Shown one piece after another: positions 1 through 8,255 of a stretch of DNA of 14,404 bases; positions within the stretch are counted from its first letter, which is position 1, and each line of letters opens with the position of its first letter. The translations under genes and the position numbers were made by a program. A model generated the notes under the pieces. The model saw nothing but the letters and a program-made list of their open reading frames with translations, was not told the DNA's origin and did not search any database. The DNA is from Brachionus koreanus (Eukaryota; Rotifera; Eurotatoria; Ploima; Brachionidae), in the NCBI GenBank assembly GCA_016987375.1, contig PJRA01000114.1:298416-312819 (forward strand), given 5' to 3'.

Positions 1-262
1 GAAGGTGTTCAGACTTCTTTTATCAGATTCACACATTCCCCAACATTCACTTCCGTACATCAGTGATGCTTTTACTACAGAGTTGTACAGTTTGAGTTTT
101 GTTTCCTTGCTATAGCTGGTTGATTTCCATGCTGGTCGGACTCTAGCAAAGGTAATCTTTGCTTTAGCAAGTCTTTTCTTTATGTCTCTTTGTGCTCCCA
201 TTGCTGTACTAATGGTGCTTCCTAAGTATGTAAATTCGTTTACACACTCGATTTGTGAAAAC
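1..262 (-). pseudogene. LINE reverse-transcriptase ORF, 3' part (partial)
   Basis: The minus strand reads open from about 262 to the window edge. It gives NEFTYLGSTIS, then an acidic/basic stretch with RLAKAKITFARVRPAWKS, then SLMYGSECWGM. This is the well-known C-terminal part of non-LTR retrotransposon reverse transcriptases, where a 'YLGS' segment precedes a 'YGSE(C/T)W' segment. The frame stays formally open to about 300, but upstream of about 262 the protein no longer looks like RT and the DNA becomes an inverted copy of the 223-241 segment, so the element is probably truncated or rearranged there. The other end is cut by the window. I infer a 5'-truncated copy. The RTE/CR1-type clade cannot be settled from this fragment. 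Confidence 0.85.
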
Positions 263-277
263 GAATTTACATACTTA
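223..277. repeat. Perfect 19-bp inverted repeat at LINE breakpoint
   Basis: The arms at 223-241 (taagtatgtaaattcgttt) and 259-277 are exact reverse complements and enclose a 17-nt loop. The left arm is part of the RT coding sequence (codons around NEFTYLG), while the right arm lies outside the recognisable RT. The right arm therefore looks like a fold-back copy made at the insertion or truncation junction. Confidence 0.8.
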
Positions 278-302
278 CTTAATTTGCATACATAACCAGC
301 AC

Positions 303-360
303 TTGGTCGACCAAAATTGTCAATTTTGGCTATTTTTGGTTAACCAAAATTTAGTTAACC
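303..360. repeat. Cluster of TTGGT/ACCAA palindromes
   Basis: Three perfect palindromic units lie almost head to tail: ttggtcgaccaa at 303-314, ccaaaattg-t-caattttgg at 311-329, and ttttggttaaccaaaa at 334-349. A further gttaacc lies at 354-360. No gene overlaps them. Related sequences occur near 5594-5607 and 10212-10220. Their function is unknown; they may be the end of a DNA element or a satellite fragment. Confidence 0.6.
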
Positions 361-569
361 AATATTCGGTTCGTAGTTTGGTCTCTCAAAAACAAAAAAC
401 TATAATCAAATAATCATAAATTGACTGATCATTAATTCATTAATTTTTTTATTATTTATTCTTCAAATACAAAGCCAACAAGATTAACAAACTTAGTGAA
501 ATATTCAATAATAAAAATATGAAATTAATTAATTTAAAAGTTTCAAAATTTTAGACTAAAATCTTTAAA

Positions 570-2168
570 TCATTTCAACACTCTTGCAAATTGAGGTAAA
601 ACTTCGCCTTGAATTGCTCCATAATGAACTTTTTCGCCATCGATCATAATATTTCCACATTTTTGGTCATCAAGTGGCTCAAGGCGAAATGCTTTTACCT
701 TCACAAATTCAATATACTTATTTTCAAGAAATTTTCCCTTTGCTGCATCATTAAAAAACTCTAAAATTCTCATTCTTGGTGCCCCATCTTTAACAAAAGT
801 GAGCATCATGGATCCATCATTTAACTTAGTTTCCGGCGATATGATAAAGTCGATTCCCATTAAAGGAAGATTTACAACAGCAAACATGACAAAACTATCT
901 TCAATTGTCAACCAATCGTTCGGAACTTTTTAATTTAGAGGCTTCAAATAATTGTATTCTATGCTCAATTCTTTATTTCTTAGCCTTTTTTTTTCTAATA
1001 ATGGACAAGAGTAATTATCCGTATTGGTCAAAATTTTTAAATTTGGATCTTTTGGTTTATAATCTTTGGCATCATCAGCAGGTAAAAATGAAATTCTTCC
1101 TCTGTATCTTCGTAAATCTTGAATAAAAAATAAACTAACTTTTGTAGGTGTTAATAATATTACTTATAAGCCTTCTAATAGCACCCAGTACAAACCTTAA
1201 ACTGCCCAGAAAACGAAATTGTTCGCTTTCATAATCAACATCCGCAACCATAGCCCATTCAATATTTAAAAATGAATTGATAAAGGTATCATTCTTCAAT
1301 TGAATACTAATTAAATCCATTGGAACTGGCATAGATTTGGCATAAACAAATGACATTAGAGAGGCAAAATTTTCAATTTTATCATATATGAAATTTTCAT
1401 CGCTTAAAAAAGCGATTGAAGAAGACAACCCATTTGCAGATCCAGCAGCGATTTGACCTATTGGGATTTTGATCGCATTTTTCCAATCTGAACGAGAAAG
1501 AAGACCGTTTAACACTTCGTGAACTAAACCATCTCCCGATATAGCAATAATTCCCCGATATTTATCAATATCAATTTTTTTAACTTCATCTCTGGCATGA
1601 TTTGGATAATCTTTTTTATTTTAAATTTTGAATAAATTTTTTTTTTAATTTTAAATAAAATACTTGTTTCGATTATAGTGAATTTAACATTGGCTAGTTT
1701 CCAAATGGTTATTACTTGATGCAACATTAATTTTGATGCTTTTCCTGAGCCTGATTGCGGATTTACAAAAGCCAAAAAAGGCCTGTGGTCTTTTTCAATC
1801 AGTTGATCAAGATGTTTTTTAAAATTTTGTATTTTTTTTAAATTGAACGACTTTTTTTTACAATTGTCATAAGTCAGTTTAAGACAAATTTTTTTTCTCT
1901 TATTTCCATCATGTTTTGGAAAAATAAAAATATTTAATTTTACTTTTTTATCATTAAATGCGTAAGGTTCCTCTAAATAGCATCCGATTACATCTTTTAT
2001 TTCGTAAGTAATCTCGTTATCATCACTTTCGTTTAGAAAGAGTACTTTCAAGAATTTTTCATAAATTCCAACACTGACATGATCTCCAGTTTCAGTGAAG
2101 AAATTTTCTTCAATTATTGCACTCATTTTTAAATTACTATTTGATTCTCTTATGTGGTCTTTTTTCAA
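570..2168 (-). CDS. SPHK: Sphingosine kinase, three exons, one in-frame TAA
   Basis: Lipid kinase that phosphorylates sphingosine to sphingosine-1-phosphate, normally cytosolic or membrane-associated. My exons are 2168-1664, 1610-1164 and 1117-570, with introns 1663-1611 (53 nt) and 1163-1118 (46 nt), both GT-AG. Both joins restore conserved sequence: ET-N-YPNHARDEV at the first and RRLI-N-LRRYRGRISFLP at the second. Family marks are the nucleotide-binding NPQSGSGKA (residues 136-144), SGDGLVHEVLNGL (193-205), the substrate-side ADVDYESEQFRFLG block, and a C-terminal KLNDGSMMLTFVKDGAPR / VKAFRLEP pair. The total of about 498 residues resembles long invertebrate forms. One in-frame TAA at 932-930 interrupts the third exon just before KVPNDW; sequence on both sides is conserved. 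Either it is a nonsense mutation, or an 81-nt intron (1006-926, weak donor GTCCAT) removes it. The usual PAGSGNA motif reads AAGSANG here. I am sure of the family and unsure that the gene is functional. Confidence 0.9.
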
Positions 2169-2242
2169 AATTCAATTTATTCAAAATTTTACTTTATTTA
2201 GAATTTTTATTAAATAAAAGTAAAGCTTAAAAAAGGTATAAG
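2169..2242. promoter_or_regulatory. Short divergent spacer, possible shared promoter
   Basis: Only 74 bp of AT-rich DNA separates the sphingosine kinase start codon (minus) from the possible small ORF (plus). If the small ORF is real, the two would share a promoter region. I see no definite TATA box or other element. Confidence 0.25.
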
Positions 2243-2404
2243 ATGCAAAAACAAATTATAATTATTCTTATGCTAATTATTTTTTATTTAGTCAGAGTTA
2301 CGAGAGAAAAATTGATTTTCATGCGTCTATTAATACGAGTTGCCCGGAGAGCAAAAATATTTTTAATAAAATATGGTATTTTTGTCATGGATCAAAACTT
2401 TTGA
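2243..2404 (+). CDS. Possible 53-aa single-helix membrane protein
   Basis: An ATG at 2243 opens a 53-codon frame ending in TGA at 2402-2404. Residues 5-17 (IIIILMLIIFYLV) are a clear hydrophobic helix. A basic region follows, with TREK, RLLIRVARRAK and IKYG, and then a short tail. This suggests a type of small membrane protein with a positive cytosolic side. The segment 2300-2350 is less AT-rich than its surroundings, as expected of coding DNA, and the frame diverges from the kinase gene. I recognise no family. It could be a chance ORF, or one exon of a longer gene. Confidence 0.35.
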   Translation: MQKQIIIILMLIIFYLVRVTREKLIFMRLLIRVARRAKIFLIKYGIFVMDQNF

Positions 2405-2784
2405 ATTTAAATCTCAATTTTATAGTTTTTATTAAGTTGTTTTTTTTTTTCTTGAAAGAAGAATTAAAGTCATTTAAAAATTATGCTTCTAAAGTAAAAA
2501 ATAATTAATGGTCAATCTAAACTAATTTAAGAAACAAAAAAAATTATTTTTATTAAAAAAATTTTGTTCCATTTAAAAAAAAATTAAAAATAATTTATTA
2601 AATAAAATATTATAGGTATTTTTAAAAAATTAGACAAAATAATGAAATTTTCTCAAAAATTTAATCCTTCTACATCTGAATTTTAATCTTGAAATTTTTA
2701 ATTTTAATCTTTATCAACGACTGTTTTTAATTATAATTAATTATAAAAACGAGTAACAATATTGCTTTAATGATGAAAATTAAA
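2405..2784. other. AT-rich spacer, no gene seen
   Basis: This stretch is dominated by A and T runs with frequent stops in all frames. I see no splice-framed open segment and no RNA gene. Confidence 0.6.
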
Positions 2785-3303
2785 GGTATGCTTTAAAAGC
2801 TACACCCGTCAAGATCTTGAAAAAGCATTTAATAATTTAAAATTTTCATTCATTAAAATAATTTAATTTTAAAAAAGATATACTAAATTTTCAGATTCCT
2901 CATGGTCGAAGACCTTTTTTAGAAATCTGGTTTAGTTGAAAAAAAATGAAACCTGACCAAAAACCCAGGGGTATATCATCTCAAATTCTTTAAAGTTTCA
3001 GCCCGAAATCATTTTATCTTAGTTATAAAAACTACATTTTCTAATTTAAATTTTTATGTTCTTTAGGAAAATATAATCAGCTTTTTGGTGTGTCAGGGAA
3101 ATTATAAAAGATCTTTGGATGTATTAGTGTTTATTTAAAATGTTAATATGATGATTATTTTTTACAAGAAAAAGATTGTATAATGAAATTCAGGTACGCA
3201 GAAGTAAATGTATAAAAAAAATTGGCTTTTTATAATAATTTTTGTGATTAATTTTCGGTGATTTTTTTTACAATCTTGTCGGGTGTATGTTTTAAAGCAT
3301 ACC
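2785..3303. mobile_element. Probable MITE with ~31-bp terminal inverted repeats
   Basis: The left end at 2785-2815 starts ggtatgctttaaaa, and the right end at 3273-3303 closes with ttttaaagcatacc. After reverse complementing, the two ends match at about 28 of 31 positions, including a shared tacacccg and caagat. The flanks are aaaattaaa (2776-2784) and aaaattaag (3304-3312), consistent with an 8-9 bp target-site duplication, although this sequence is AT-rich and a chance match is possible. The 519-bp element contains no ORF of note, so it would be non-autonomous. The length of the duplication would fit a hAT- or Mutator-like mobiliser; that is inference. Confidence 0.7.
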
Positions 3304-3773
3304 AAAATTAAGTACTAAATTAAAATTGAAAATTAACTAAAAAGATTTTTTTTTATTTTTTTTAATTTTTCATTGTTAAAAATTTAAATTGTCTAAATGA
3401 TACTAAAAACAAATGTCAAAAAAAAAACTTCAAAACTTGGTTTTGACAGGATGCAGTAAGATATGTTTCAAAAATTTTAAATTTGATTTAAGGAGTCATA
3501 TTTTTTAAATATGACACAAATCATCTTACGTTAAATTTGTAAAAAAAATAATAAATTTGTTTAAAGACCTTTAAGGTAATACAACTCAAATTTGACTTTG
3601 AAAGAAAAAAAGAGCACAGACATAATTATCCTTATATGAGCTAAAAATTTTCGTAAACCTTAAAGAAATCAGCTTATCTATTTATACAAACTTCTAGGTT
3701 ATACTTGAGCATTTAGAAAGAATCTAAAAATAAAAATTATTTTAATGAATGATTAAAAACAAAAAGTGATAGA
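3304..3773. other. AT-rich spacer, no gene seen
   Basis: Apart from a short hairpin around ggagtcatattttttaaatatgac (3491-3514), nothing stands out. The frames are closed by stops, and no promoter for the following gene is evident. Confidence 0.5.
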
Positions 3774-5393
3774 ATGTTTGAAGCTTTTCTTGATTATAAT
3801 TTCAAAAGTTGCTTGCTTGATCATTTTGAATCGACAATTAACGAAATAGATGTTCAAACAGAATGTGAATTTTTGAAAAAAAAAGTTTTGGAAGCTGAAC
3901 TACATAGAACAAGAGAAACTTTTATTCAGCATGTAAATTTTTGTAAAACAAAGAGCTTGGATTCGATCTGTGACAATAAAACAAAATTGAACGCGGAAAC
4001 ACTCAATTGTTTTTGCTATTTTCTAAAAAATGATAATTTATCGACAACTTATGGATTAATTGGAATTTTAGTCGAGACAGATTTTTATCTATCAAAAAGA
4101 CAGATTGATTTAATAAAGTAAATTAGATATATTTTTTAATAATTTATCGTGTTTTTAATAATTACTTCAATTTATTCAAGAATGGTTAAGATGTTTTCTT
4201 TTTTTTAAATCATAGTTGATTTTAATATTAAGAAATTAGAAAAAATGTGTATAAAAACGGTTTGGATAAGATTTTATTATTTAAATTGTGAATGTAAGGA
4301 AAAATAAAAAATAATCTAAATTTCAAACATTTGGAATTATCAAAAGAGAATAACTTATTAGAAGATGATGCCTTGGTTTATCAAGCCAAATTCAATTTTC
4401 CTCCATTCGAAATAATAAGTGGATAAGATGTTAATGTGTTTATTAGATGAAAATAATTTTACATTTTTAAATTTTCATATTTTTAGATTTTTTTGCTTTT
4501 TTCACAAAATTAAAAAAACTCTCTAAATTTATTTGGTAAAAAAAATTAAAATTAAAAATTTTCTGAAAAATTTAGAAAATATAAAAATAAAAAATTATTT
4601 TCATTTTGCCAATATTCCATCATATTAACAAACCAAAAATAATATTAAAAAAAAATTTTATTAAAGAGTAGAAAAATTAAGAATTTAATAGAAACGTAAT
4701 TTTGACTTACAGTACATCTCTAAAAAAATGTTTATGAGCGGTTTAAGCAATTTTTATGAAACGCTAAAGTTTTCAAAAATAAGACAACAATTAGTATAAA
4801 CCGTTCTTAAAAATTGCTTAAGCAGTGTTTGTAAGCTGCTTTTAAATCGCTTAAGCAGCCAGTTAACTTTGTTTAAAATGCTATACTTCTTTTCTTTTGA
4901 AAATTATTTTTCAAAATTTTAGTTTTTTGACCTATAAGAATGAGATTTTTTTTTAAATTTGAGATTTGTCCTGTCAATTATTTTAAGAACTTTTTTGTTC
5001 TTTTGGATGCTTGTTTTTTTTTGATTTTATCTAAATTTTTCTTATCCCAACGAACCCTAGCCATATTCACAAATTCACAACATTACACAAAAGAACAAAA
5101 GATGTTTCTTTCTTTTTTCTTGCTTTCAAATGAGTTTTCTTGGGAACTTTTAATTTATTGTTTAAGTAATAATAACTTAATTTTCGAAACACAAGTGAAT
5201 TGTCAAATTTTAGCATTTTCAATTGATAAAATTTTAAAAATAGCCAAAAGTCTATTAAAAATGGTGTCAGAAAAAAAAAAATGAATAATATTTTTATGAA
5301 AGCAATATGCTCTTGTTTTTTTAGCATTTTATCAGCGATTTATGGTATATTAACGGATTTTGCAGCCAAAAAATTCACAACATACTTCTTTAA
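3774..5393 (+). CDS. Unrecognised protein, probable three-exon gene
   Basis: I do not recognise this protein. The first open segment is 3774-4115, giving about 114 aa from an ATG with an in-frame stop just upstream (3750-3752). It contains a helical stretch with ECEFLKKKVLEAELHRTRE and a C-terminal part with DNLSTTYGLIGILVETDF. It runs into AA|GTAAAT, a good splice donor that also creates the apparent stop. The second segment, 4939-5263, matches that donor in phase at the acceptor TATAAG (4937-4938). It encodes a mostly hydrophobic, helical region including LLDACFFLILSKF and FLLSNEFSWELLIYCLSN. A 61-nt intron, 5264-5324, with acceptor CTTGTTTTTTTAG fits the intron size of neighbouring genes. 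It leads to a last short exon (5325-5393) ending IHNILL. A donor at 5266 would give a longer tail to about 5441 instead. Intron 1 would be 823 nt and holds a fold-back repeat. Exons A and C may also belong to separate genes. Confidence 0.45.
4739..4860. repeat. Fold-back repeats around TTAAGC motifs
   Basis: The arm ttaagcaatttttatgaa (4743-4760) and the arm ttcttaaaaattgcttaa (4804-4821) are reverse complements at 17 of 18 positions, with a 43-nt loop. A second, smaller inverted pair follows, gctgctt (4835-4841) with aagcagc (4853-4859). The cluster lies in the proposed first intron of the gene at 3774. It could be a small fold-back transposon or an RNA hairpin. Confidence 0.65.
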
Positions 5394-5727
5394 CTTAGTT
5401 ATGATTATTAAAATGCCGTTCTCTAAGAAAATGAGCCATTGAACGAAGAAGATAATAATCAGAAGAAAAAAGATATGGCCTATATGCTGATATGGCCTAA
5501 AAAATACAATCTTTTCTAGCATTTCTACTTTTTCCATTATTCTTTTAGCTGTTAGAGGTCTACCGCGTTACCTTGAAGAAGCAAACCTAGCTTTTGGTTG
5601 ACCAAAGAAGGATATTTTTCTTATATTGTATCATTCATTCGTTCTTATTCTACATTTATACGATTATTGTCTAGTAAAACAGCTCAAAGTGTATTATACC
5701 TTAGGAATTCCATCAAACACACAACAC

Positions 5728-5745
5728 AGTAGTAGTAGTAGTAGT
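5728..5745 (-). repeat. (AGT)6 / (ACT)6 tail of a LINE copy
   Basis: Six perfect AGT units on the plus strand. Read on the minus strand this is (ACT)6, and it lies about 108 bp downstream of the LINE ORF stop. It therefore sits where a retrotransposon 3' tail would be, in place of poly(A). Confidence 0.7.
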
Positions 5746-6075
5746 AAGTTGAACTGCAACTTGGAAAAAATACCCGAGCAGAGCTCTAATGAGCTATAGC
5801 AGCCGCTTCTTTTTTTACAAACCAAACATCTAGTTACGTCAACCTAAAAATATTCAACGTTTTTGCGCAAACTATCTCTTCCGGTAATCCATTCCATTTT
5901 TTTACAACTCTGTTTGTTTGTGAAAACTTAACCTCTTTATCAAATCTTCCTCTTTTCAGGACTTGCTCTGTTGGTTGAGATACGTTCAACTATTAAATTC
6001 TGCTTTCATAATTTTGAAAAAAGATCCCCTTCTCATCAGAAGTAATGGAAAACTGTTCATCTACAGAATGATTTT
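5728..6075 (-). pseudogene. LINE ORF C-terminus with 3' tail (decayed copy)
   Basis: On the minus strand the frame reads LKRGRFDKEVKFSQ followed by TNRVVKKWNGLPEEIV and CAKTLNIFRLT, with a stop near 5834-5836. An 'RVVxxWNxLPxxVVxAxSxNxF' ending is typical of the last residues of CR1/L2/Jockey-type LINE ORF2 proteins. Upstream in the same frame, SITSDEKGIFFQNYESRI is followed by two adjacent stops (about 6002-5997), so the copy is dead. The 3' UTR contains cggctgctatagctc and ends in the ACT microsatellite. It abuts the mariner remnant on the same strand. Confidence 0.75.
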
Positions 6076-6419
6076 AGTAGTTTCAATACCGAAATCTGTC
6101 AAATCATAAGAAACAAATTGGTAATGTTTGTTAGCTTTAGTAATCAAATTGAGGTGACGAGATATCATCGTTTTTAATGTGTATAGATCATTTGATAATT
6201 GGCGAATACTAAGCTTGGGGTTGCTCTCAACATAGAGTATTTTGATCCAGAATGGTTGATCTAGCTGAACCTTTCTTTCTTTAAAGGCTCGTATCACTAC
6301 TATTAAAATTTTTAAACCAATCTCGTATCTTCCTTACTTTAAGCACATCTTCACCTTCCACATGACATATTTTGCAAGTTATTGCTGTTGTTAAAAGGCT
6401 TTTATTCCAATAATGACGT
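6061..6419 (-). pseudogene. Mariner transposase N-terminal remnant, frameshifted
   Basis: On the minus strand, one frame from about 6419 reads HYWNKSLLTTAITCKICHVE, then GEDVLKVRKIRDWFKNF and NSSDTSL up to a stop at 6283-6281. Past that stop the same frame still gives SARSTILDQNTL. The next part lies in a second frame: YVESNPKLSIRQLSNDLY, then MISRHLNLI and FVSYDLTD. This is the order seen in mariner/SETMAR-type transposases: 'ICxVYGEDALSVRxxxxWFxxFRSGDxSL', 'ESNPxxSxRELA', 'TxSRHL', 'WVPHELT'. These form the paired helix-turn-helix DNA-binding region. The DDD catalytic part is absent. A stop and a frameshift show it is a relic, joined directly to the LINE fragment. Confidence 0.8.
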
Positions 6420-6825
6420 TACAGTACCAAAATTTTAAAAATTTTAATTTTCATTTTATAAAAATTTTAATTTTCATTTTATAAAAGTTTTTCTAATTTC
6501 TTTAAATTTTAAGATAATAAAATAAAAAAAAAGTCAGACATATCATTTTTAAGAGAATTTAATTCTATTTATTTTAACACATAATTTGACTCAAAGTCTA
6601 GGATTGCAACGATGCAAAAGTTAAAAATGTCCTACCTTTTAAAAAATGCAAAAGAATTTAACTAATTAATGTTAAAATTGATGAAATTGTTTTATTTAGT
6701 TATTTTTTTTAATAAATTTTTAATTTAAGATCAAATATTGGTTCAAAGATTTTATTCAAAATTTTAAATCAAGTAAATTTTACAACAAAAAAATTTCTAG
6801 CTAATTTTTTCTTTCCTTTATTTAG
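6420..6825. other. AT-rich spacer, probable 5' exon and intron of the LRR gene
   Basis: The ORF at 6826 lacks an ATG and begins right after a pyrimidine-rich acceptor (cctttatttag, ending at 6825), so an upstream exon must lie here or farther left. One candidate is an ATG at 6669 that encodes ten hydrophobic residues (MLKLMKLFYL) before a GTTATT donor at 6699, in phase 0. It is weak. A direct repeat, aaaattttaattttcatttta, occurs twice around 6441-6482. Confidence 0.35.
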
Positions 6826-7929
6826 AAAACCTTGTTAACGGATTATGTTTTTCAAAATATAAGCGATACAAAGTCTGATATTGTTCAAATAAATAAAGAA
6901 AATTTGTTTTCTTCGAGTTTTGTTGATTTTTCGAATAGAAATTGTGAAAAAGTATCTTTTGATTGCTTTAAATTATTCAGAAATATTAAAATTTTAGATC
7001 TATCAAATAATTTTTTGGAAAAATTTAACATTACAATAAATTTCAATGACTTAGAAGAGCTTCTGCTTGATAATAATAGCATAAATAGTATATCACTTGG
7101 ACTTGATTTCAGACAATTGAAAAAATTAAATTTGGCAAACAACAATTTAAAAAGAATAAAATCCAATTTGTTTGACTGTCTAATCAATCTAAGCGAACTT
7201 GATCTGAGTGACAATAAAATACAATTTATTGAGAAAGAAGCGTTTTTATTTTTAAAGAATTTAAATTATCTATTTTTGTCTAACAATCTTTTAGAATCAG
7301 TAGAATTTAGCCTAGAAAATTGTAGCAATATAAATCAGATTTATTTGTGTTCAAATAGAATAAAAAAAATTCGGCCAAATACATTAAAAGCGCTCGAAAA
7401 TTTGACAGTCCTTAACATTTCAAATAATTTAATCGAAGAGATCGATGAAAGTACATTCGCTGGGCTCAAAACACTTAAATGCCTAAATTTAGCAGAAAAT
7501 TTAATGCAATGCTTTAACTTTAGATTTTTAAAAAATTTAGATTGTTTAGTTGAAATAGACCTTTTTCGAAATCGAATAAGAAAAATTTGTGGCTTAGACG
7601 AATTGAATGAGTTAAAAAATCTCGATTTTCTTAATTTGTCTGATAATTTGATTGAAGAATTAGATACCAAAAAACTGGATACAATAAAAACTCTTGGATT
7701 GACAAAAAATAATATAAAAGAAATTAAAAAAATATCAATGGAAAATATAGAGCATCTATATCTTAACAAGAACATGATTTACAAGTTTGAGCTAGACATT
7801 GTAGACAATTGTTCGAATTTGCAGCTTTTGGATTTATCTGATAATAAACTTGATTCATATGAAACATCAAAATTGGTTAACTTAACAAATTCGTGGGTAA
7901 AATGTTCAAAATTTCATTTGATTTTCTAG
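6826..7929 (+). CDS. Leucine-rich-repeat protein, 5' exon missing
   Basis: An open frame of about 367 codons carries 13 consecutive leucine-rich repeats of the LxxLxLxxNxI type, each about 21-25 residues. Examples are NIKILDLSNNFLEKF, NLSELDLSDNKIQFI, NLTVLNISNNLIEEI and NLQLLDLSDNKLDSY. LRR solenoids bind proteins; several repeats have the 'F..L' spacing typical of extracellular animal LRRs, but no signal peptide or membrane helix lies within this exon. The first in-frame ATG is near 7504, deep inside the repeats, and the frame starts at a strong splice acceptor. The true start is therefore in an upstream exon. At the 3' end the stop TAG (7927-7929) is also the AG of a possible 33-nt intron (7897-7929, GTAAAA...TTTTCTAG). 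If spliced, the protein would end ...NSWTGDFDYLIGKF and stop at 7986. No capping domain is recognisable. Confidence 0.85.
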   Translation, partial: KTLLTDYVFQNISDTKSDIVQINKENLFSSSFVDFSNRNCEKVSFDCFKLFRNIKILDLSNNFLEKFNITINFNDLEELLLDNNSINSISLGLDFRQLKKLNLANNNLKRIKSNLFDCLINLSELDLSDNKIQFIEKEAFLFLKNLNYLFLSNNLLESVEFSLENCSNINQIYLCSNRIKKIRPNTLKALENLTVLNISNNLIEEIDESTFAGLKTLKCLNLAENLMQCFNFRFLKNLDCLVEIDLFRNRIRKICGLDELNELKNLDFLNLSDNLIEELDTKKLDTIKTLGLTKNNIKEIKKISMENIEHLYLNKNMIYKFELDIVDNCSNLQLLDLSDNKLDSYETSKLVNLTNSWVKCSKFHLIF

Positions 7930-7986
7930 ACCGGTGATTTTGACTATTTAATTGGAAAATTTTTAAATAAAAATAGTTTTTTCTAA

Positions 7987-8210
7987 TCTGTGTTATTTGT
8001 AAATTAAAGTTATTAAAGGGTCTTTTTGAAACTAACTAAAAAAAAGGGTTTGTAAATAAAAAATCAAAAAAATAAAAATTCATATTCAAAGACAATTCTT
8101 GAAATGAAAAAACTAAATCAAGTTTTTTAAAAATTTTTCATCTCATGTTAAAATTTGAAAATTTCATAAAAAAAATTTAAAAAATTGCATTAATTATAAG
8201 CTTTTATGCA
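7987..8210. other. Convergent 3' spacer between LRR and CBM1 genes
   Basis: An AT-rich region between two genes that converge. AATAAA-type hexamers are present on the plus strand (near 7966 and 8053) for the LRR gene. I see no other feature. Confidence 0.4.
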
Positions 8211-8216
8211 TTTATT
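8211..8216 (-). terminator. Poly(A) signal AATAAA for the CBM1 gene
   Basis: On the minus strand this reads AATAAA, about 40 nt past the TAG stop of the CBM1 gene, a normal distance for a short 3' UTR. Confidence 0.6.
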
Positions 8217-8255
8217 GAAAAAATTATACTAGAGAAAAAAATAATAATAATATTT

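Noticed and set aside
905..1126. 73-aa plus-strand ORF
   Set aside because: It is the antisense shadow of sphingosine kinase exon 3; its composition is not protein-like.
4299..4415. Exon-like open segment (KHLELSKENNLLEDDALVY...)
   Set aside because: Codon usage looks coding, and it is flanked by AG and GT, but its phase does not fit the exons before and after it. It could be an alternative exon or a chance ORF.
5067..5327. 86-aa minus-strand ORF
   Set aside because: It is antisense to the better-supported plus-strand exon and is low in complexity.
5340..5537. 65-aa hydrophobic minus-strand ORF
   Set aside because: It has no homology I recognise, overlaps the end of the plus-strand gene, and AT-rich DNA easily yields hydrophobic ORFs of this size.
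6885..7775. Two minus-strand ORFs (109 and 144 aa)
   Set aside because: Both are shadows of the LRR repeats on the other strand.
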